64,000 nt of DNA. Source: Rhynchosporium graminicola (taxonomy: Eukaryota > Ascomycota > Leotiomycetes > Helotiales > Ploettnerulaceae). The DNA is taken from assembly GCA_900074885.1 (NCBI GenBank), contig FJUW01000004.1:310001-374000 (forward strand), read 5' to 3'. Of the stretch, positions 59,076 through 64,000 are shown in pieces. The position numbers and the translations under genes were made by a program. Numbering within the stretch: the first letter of the stretch is position 1; each line of letters starts with the position of its first letter. The notes under the pieces were generated by a model that was not told where the DNA came from, did no database searches, and saw nothing but the letters and a program-made list of their open reading frames with translations.

Positions 59076-61126
59076 TTACTTCTCGGAGAAGTCAGCAGCA
59101 GTGGTGTGTGAAAATTGGAAAGTTTTCTGCTTGGTTGTTGCTGGTGACATGCCCAAGTACTGTTGGTTGGATTCTAGGAAGGTGTACTCTGATCCTGATT
59201 GAGTGGGAAGAGTATATTGAGCAGGTTCGTTCTTGAACTGAGGTGACTCGTGTCCAAACATGACATTGTGGTTAAAGTGGCCAAAGGCAGGAGTGACGGG
59301 CTGGCTCATGTTTCCTAGGTATAATGGCTGCGGCATGTGGATCTCCGTTGAAAAGGAGTCCTGGGCAGGGGTGTAGAGAGGCTCGTCTTGTATATCAAAT
59401 TGCCATGTCTTGTCAGATAAGTCAAGGTTGTTTGCCCAAGAATCGGATGAGACTGCTAGGAGAGCATGCGGTGTTTCAGGGGGAGATGCCAAGTTTTGAT
59501 CCCCTTCCATGGTGGTGAAACATCCAGGGACACCAGCGTTAAAGACGAAATTCACGCCCCCTTCAATAGGAGACGCAGTCGATCTATTACTTTCCGTTTT
59601 AGGGAAATTCATCTCGCTTTCCCGGGGAGACATCGGGGTGGGAGGTGCCAGACTCGAACTCAGGGATGACCCAGCAGTAAGCGAGGGATGGCGGATGTTC
59701 TGGTGATTGTACTCGAGGAAAGATCCAGCATCGGCAAAACCACCAAGATTGATAGGCGAACGCTGGGATGATTCGAATCCGGACTTAGAAATACGGCCAT
59801 TCAGAACATTTCTGTTACCACCTGCCGATACAATTCGACGCATGGGCGATGTGGCCGGACTGTGTGTTGTCCGACGGAAGCCCTCAGCTTGGGAGACTGT
59901 TCTGGGACCCATCGAAGGGCGACCTCTCAAGGTATCAGCAACTAACGCTGCAGGCTTTACTTGGACCTTCCGGCGCGAAGCGATATCCATACGAGGTGGA
60001 GGAGATCTGAATGTCATCGACGATCCAGGTGGCGGTGACATTGATGACTCGTTAGCTTCTGCACAATCGTAGGTGAATCCGATGGGGACAATTGCCTCGC
60101 GGATAGGCTCTGGGCTCTGAGTAAACTGTTCGTCGCTCTGCTGGGGCAGTCTATCGAACAATCGTGAAGGTAGTAATTGTGTTGGGAGGGTAGTCAACAA
60201 CTGAGGGACAGGAGCTTCCTGCCCGGCGGTCTGAAAGTTGCTAAAAGGCATTGGAGTGGAATTAGATTCCTCTCCTGGAGATTGGACCTGAGGAAAGGAG
60301 AGTGACCGAGATTGATCAAGGTAGAGACTGTTGGAAAAAGTCGAAGGGTATGAGTAAGCTTGACCGATATCGAAATGGTCGAGTGACTCAGAAGGAGGAG
60401 GAAATTGAGCTCGGTCGCTGCCCGAGAAATCATGAATTTGCTCTTCGTATATGGAATTGTGCCGTTGAGCGAAGTTAGAGAAACCGTCCAGGCCTGAACC
60501 AGCCTGAGCAGCAACCATTGTCCGATGAAATGACTCAATGCTAGCCGTGGAGGGATCGGTATACTGAGGATTACATGAGGCGACTGGAGTTGGAGGGCCT
60601 ATCGGGGTAGAGAATTGTGCTGAAGATTGCTGAGTGGGAGCAGTTTGACTGTTGTCGCTGTAATATCCACTGCCTTGACTGTAAAAGTCTGGCGACGATG
60701 GGTCGGAGTATCCCATAGCATCCCGAGCTCGACCAGCTTCATTGGCCTCCTGCTTCTTCTCTTGCTTCCTCTTCGCACGTCGATTCTGGAACCAATTCTA
60801 CCACAGTCAGTGAGGATGCCGGCTTCATTTGCTGTACCCGCACTTACATTTATTCGAGCCAAATCCACGCCCATCTCTTCGGCAAACTGACGCTTTGTTT
60901 GAGTTGTTGGTTTAGGGTTCTTCTTGAACTCCCGTTCCAGAATGTCAACTTCATCCTTCCCAAGACGGGGTTTCGTCTCGTTTGCCTTTGCAATGTTGGG
61001 CATTGCAATCATCGGTGCGGGTTGTGCCATGGCATACGACTGGTGGACATCACTGTAATGGGACATTTGCTCGTGGGGGTAGTGAGGATGTTGGTGGTGA
61101 TACTGCGTAGGCTCGAAGAATTCCAT
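59076..61126 (-). CDS. Homeobox transcription factor (Htf1/HOX2-like)
   Basis: Two exons (61126-60848 and 60797-59076) give 666 aa. The homeodomain is at about 52-110: TKPRLGKDEVDILEREFKKN, then QFAEEMGVDLARIN and helix 3 NWFQNRRAKRKQEKKQ. The 50-bp intron falls directly before the WFQNRR helix. The N-terminus is His/Tyr/Pro-rich. The C-terminal 500 residues are Ser/Pro/Gln-rich and disordered, as in activation regions. The homeodomain resembles the Htf1/MoHox2 group that controls conidium formation in Fusarium and Magnaporthe, but orthology is inference. The gene lies below a long upstream region rich in microsatellites, a layout common for developmental regulators with long leaders. Confidence 0.85.
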
Positions 61127-62100
61127 ATTTGCCTTCGCTCGGGTATTGAATACCAAGAAGTAGTGTCGAAACCACCAGCAGCTGAGAAAGCAAGTGAAAG
61201 ACCAGAGGGACCTGAGGGGTAGGTCCTCAGTTTGATCCGGATAAGGCTGTGTCGAATGGAGTGGAATTGACGGATCGATCAGAGAATCGCGAGTACGACT
61301 AAGCTGGCCGAGGATGCAACTACGCTGTCCGAGGAACGAAGAAAGAATTGGATTTGCCTGTCGAAAAAGTGTAGTCGTATTGTAGACAAGAGATTTGACG
61401 CCGCCGTTCTTTGTTGTCCGCGTCCAGGTCGGTCGCGTTTTATTATATATAGATAGATGTCTGAAGAACGAGTGATAATTGTAGGCGTGATTAACAATGG
61501 AGAACGACGCCTCGCCGGACCGAAGATGTGTTATGTTAAAGAACGTAGGGAGAGACTATATGTGATAGAAACATCAAAAAGGGCAAAGGGGTTGAAGAAG
61601 GATGGATAGAGGATTTGGTGAACGAAGGAGCGAGGGAGCAACAAAAGAGGGTCGAGCGAGCGAGAGGTGGAGTTGACTTCAGCAACGGGAAACGCTGGGT
61701 ACAAGCAAGGTAGGTAGGTGGTAGGTAGGTTGGCTTGGCTCGGTTAGCGGCTGGGATCTGCTCTACGAGGCTTCCTTGCGCGGGAGATTCAGGCCAGGTC
61801 AGGGCAGCTCGCTGTGAACAGTAGGTACGAAGGTAACGTAAAGTAGGTTAGGTAGGTAAGGGAGTAGGTAGGCAGCCTAGATAGGTAGGTCTCCTTAACC
61901 TGGCGGAAAGGAAACAAAGTCCCCGTAGTAATTCAGCGAGCAGTGGATACCAAGTGTTTAATACTGTATGGCCGGGGGGCTCAAGAAGGTCTCTTCGGGG
62001 TAGAGTCCAACGAGATGAGATTTGAGACGGTCGATACACCGCGTATTGAGTGTAGTGATAGTGTGCCCTGTATGAAAGGTTGAGGAACATTCGTGAGAGA

Positions 62101-62184
62101 GGAGGTAGGTAGGTAGGCAGGTAGGTAGGTAAGTAAGTAAGTAAGTAAGTAAGTAAGTCAGCAAGTAAGTCAGTCAGTCAGTTA
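62101..62184 (+). repeat. GTAG/GTAA/GTCA tetranucleotide tract
   Basis: An imperfect tetranucleotide array about 84 bp long drifts from GTAG to GTAA to GTCA. It lies about 1 kb upstream of the homeobox start. Confidence 0.85.
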
Positions 62185-62949
62185 AGGGTGGTCAACTTTG
62201 GCTCGACTTTGATTCGGGGTCCTTGGGTGCTTGTATAGGTAGGTAGGTGGGTAGGTAGGTAATCACTGTTGACCTCAGAAACTTGGACTACGAACTACCT
62301 ACTGATACCTACCTAGGTAAGTAAAGTACTGTATGTAGGCAGGTGGGTAAAGTACTTGGGCACATCTCGATGCTGGCCGTGGCTTGGCTACCTAGGTAGC
62401 AATTGGCTGGGCTGACCAGGATTTACCTATCTGGGTAGACAGGAAGTCTGTCTGGGTAGGTAGTGCGTAGACGCGCGTGGCTACCTTACTGTACCTTCCA
62501 GGTTATCCTTTCCCTGGGTGACCCGCTGTGTTCCTTATCATTTTGCTCTGCTCTGCCCTGCCCTGCCCTGCCCTGCCCTGGCTTCAGTACTTTCTGCCCC
62601 TGTGAATAATATACTTGCCTACCCCCAAGCCTTGGTATGGAGTAGAGTAGCACAGCACTGTGATCAAAATCCCCTGGCGCTATGGTTGGTCAAGGCGCTG
62701 CTGCCATCGCTGCCAGTAAGAGAGCAGAGTTACTGGGGTGGAAGTGAGACATCCATCTACTTTACTTCGCATCTCCCTGGCTTGGGCTTTTTGAGTCTCT
62801 ACCTACCTACCTACTTCACGTAGATATTGCTCCGCGCTGCAGAGCGTTGCTGTTTGTCCCTCCTGTCGCTGGGTCCCCTGCTTGCACTTCTCTAGGGATC
62901 GATTGTTCGTTCACGTTGGCGGAACCAGACACAAGTAGACTCGGTAAGT

Positions 62950-62950
<1 letters not shown>

Positions 62951-63006
<56 letters not shown>
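62951..63006 (+). repeat. CTAA tetranucleotide microsatellite, 14 units
   Basis: Fourteen perfect CTAA copies (56 bp). It lies about 1.8 kb upstream of the homeobox start. Confidence 0.95.
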
Positions 63007-64000
63007 TCCACAAGGTCTTTCCTCCAACTCTACTCCGTAAGGTGAGATAGGTCAGGTAGGCTTGCCTACTTAGGACGTGCATACCAGCTCACCACCCCTC
63101 TTTCAGTCTTTGCTCCATCATGAATGGCGCGATCTTGAAGCTAAAATCACAACTAAGCCCAGCCCGCACTTGGGTTGGGGCGTCAGAGCGGGCGGGCACT
63201 CTGTTCCTGGCAACCTTTTTCTCCTACGGCCTCGGACTAGCCCATCGATGTTCAGTACGAAACCTAGGTACCCTCCCTTCACTCTTCTCCTGGTCTACTT
63301 CAGGCTCTAGCAGAGATTCTTAAATTCCTCCCCGGCGAATGGGACCGGAACCCTTCTTAATCAACCCTCGACTCGACTCGACCTGGATGCCAGATCAAAT
63401 CCAAAACTCTGCTCCCGGCAAGGCGATGGTCCGTGAAGCTTCCACTTCCACTCCATGAGCATGGATGGGCATGAGCATGGGCATGAGCATGAGCTTGAGA
63501 TATGGCTTCCATCATCAATACTACTTGAGGTCTGTTGGACGGGCAGGCAGGCGCATAGAAGTCGATTGTCATTGAGTAGTCTAGAAGAAAGTCAACCGCT
63601 CCAGGTTCGTCAGTGGTGATGCCATCAAGCTTCTGCGATTTCAAATCTGGAGAGTAGTTCCTGACATTCAATTCGAAGTCACCGAAGATTTGGGTGACTT
63701 CGAAAAGAAATCTTGATATTTTGCACGTGTACTCCCCGGTTGAATAAAAAACGGCACACGATGTGCAGGACAGACAGGCACGGAGTATGTTTCTTGCGCA
63801 ACCAGCGATGAAAAAGGCTGCCCTCCCATCTATCTGTGCTCTATTTTTACCCACGCCCCTGGAGGTGCATGTGTGTGCATCTGCGGGCTTTTGTACCGCC
63901 GCACTTCAGGAACCAATGACAGGCTACATACAGTATAGCACGCAGCGATGGTCATAAGTGCTTGAATGAAGTGAAGGTTACTCGGACTCAGTGCTTCGAG

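Larger units (their letters stand above)
61127..64000. promoter_or_regulatory. Long upstream region of the homeobox gene with microsatellites
   Basis: About 2.9 kb without a supported gene. It is dense in GTAG/CTAC-type tetranucleotide repeats: GGTA around 61710-61732, GTAG/GTAA at 62101-62184, and 14 copies of CTAA at 62951-63006. A CCCTG pentamer run lies at about 62553-62580 and a GAGCAT/GGGCAT hexamer array at 63455-63495. The 165-codon minus ORF at 63357-63854 includes the hexamer array (HAHAHA) and is probably chance. A long 5' leader or divergent promoter is likely, but no motif is assigned. Confidence 0.45.

Noticed and set aside
63357..63854. 165-codon minus-strand ORF with HAHAHAHA
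   Set aside because: The His-Ala run comes from a hexamer microsatellite and the rest has no recognisable pattern.

Overview
The window is nuclear DNA of a filamentous ascomycete. Genes carry several short introns (about 45-90 bp) with GTAAGT/GTATGT-type donors and CTAAC/CTGAC-type branch points. The gene set (TRAPPII Trs65, Atg11, CENP-H/Fta3, Nhp6, Nug1, a conidiation-type homeobox factor) is typical of Pezizomycotina. The AT-rich, stop-riddled transposon block at the left suggests repeat-induced point mutation (RIP). A Leotiomycete/Helotiales origin is my guess from protein flavour and is not proven by the sequence.

Layout. Bases 1-148 are a short open fragment. Bases 151-15408 are a nested transposon block. 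A pogo/Fot1-like DNA transposon has 83-bp terminal inverted repeats at 151-233 and 15326-15408 and a TA target duplication. It is split by a 12.8-kb Ty3/Gypsy element (2179-15004, 268/269-bp LTRs, perfect CTACC target duplication). The Gypsy pol is split in turn by a 1.27-kb Tc1/mariner-like element (6450-7722). Between Gypsy gag and pol lies a large palindrome made of two inverted copies of a small gag-only LTR element around one central LTR (9173-12945). All layers are heavily mutated.

From 15.4 kb on the DNA has ordinary base composition and carries real genes: an acidic, disordered 928-aa protein of unknown function (+); TRS65 (-) divergent from PRP40 (+); RLI1/ABCE1 (-) divergent from CHD1 (+); ATG11 (-) divergent from a CENP-H/Fta3-like kinetochore gene (+); NHP6 (+); a 12-exon gene of unknown function that no single long ORF reveals (47532-49928, +); DIS3/RRP44 (+) convergent with NUG1 (-); and a homeobox transcription factor (-) with a microsatellite-rich upstream region reaching the right edge.

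Most named genes are core housekeeping: splicing (PRP40), ribosome recycling and export (RLI1, NUG1), RNA decay (DIS3), chromatin (CHD1, NHP6), trafficking and autophagy (TRS65, ATG11) and the kinetochore. They do not form a cluster with one function. The most unusual observations concern gene structure: a 12-nt microexon carrying the first Fe-S cysteine of RLI1, GC-AG introns in PRP40 and in the CENP-H-like gene, a probable 7-nt first coding exon in CHD1, a stop-free 66-nt intron in NHP6, and the palindromic LTR element. I saw no CRISPR array, rRNA or convincing tRNA. Exon boundaries were built by hand from splice consensus and reading-frame continuity.
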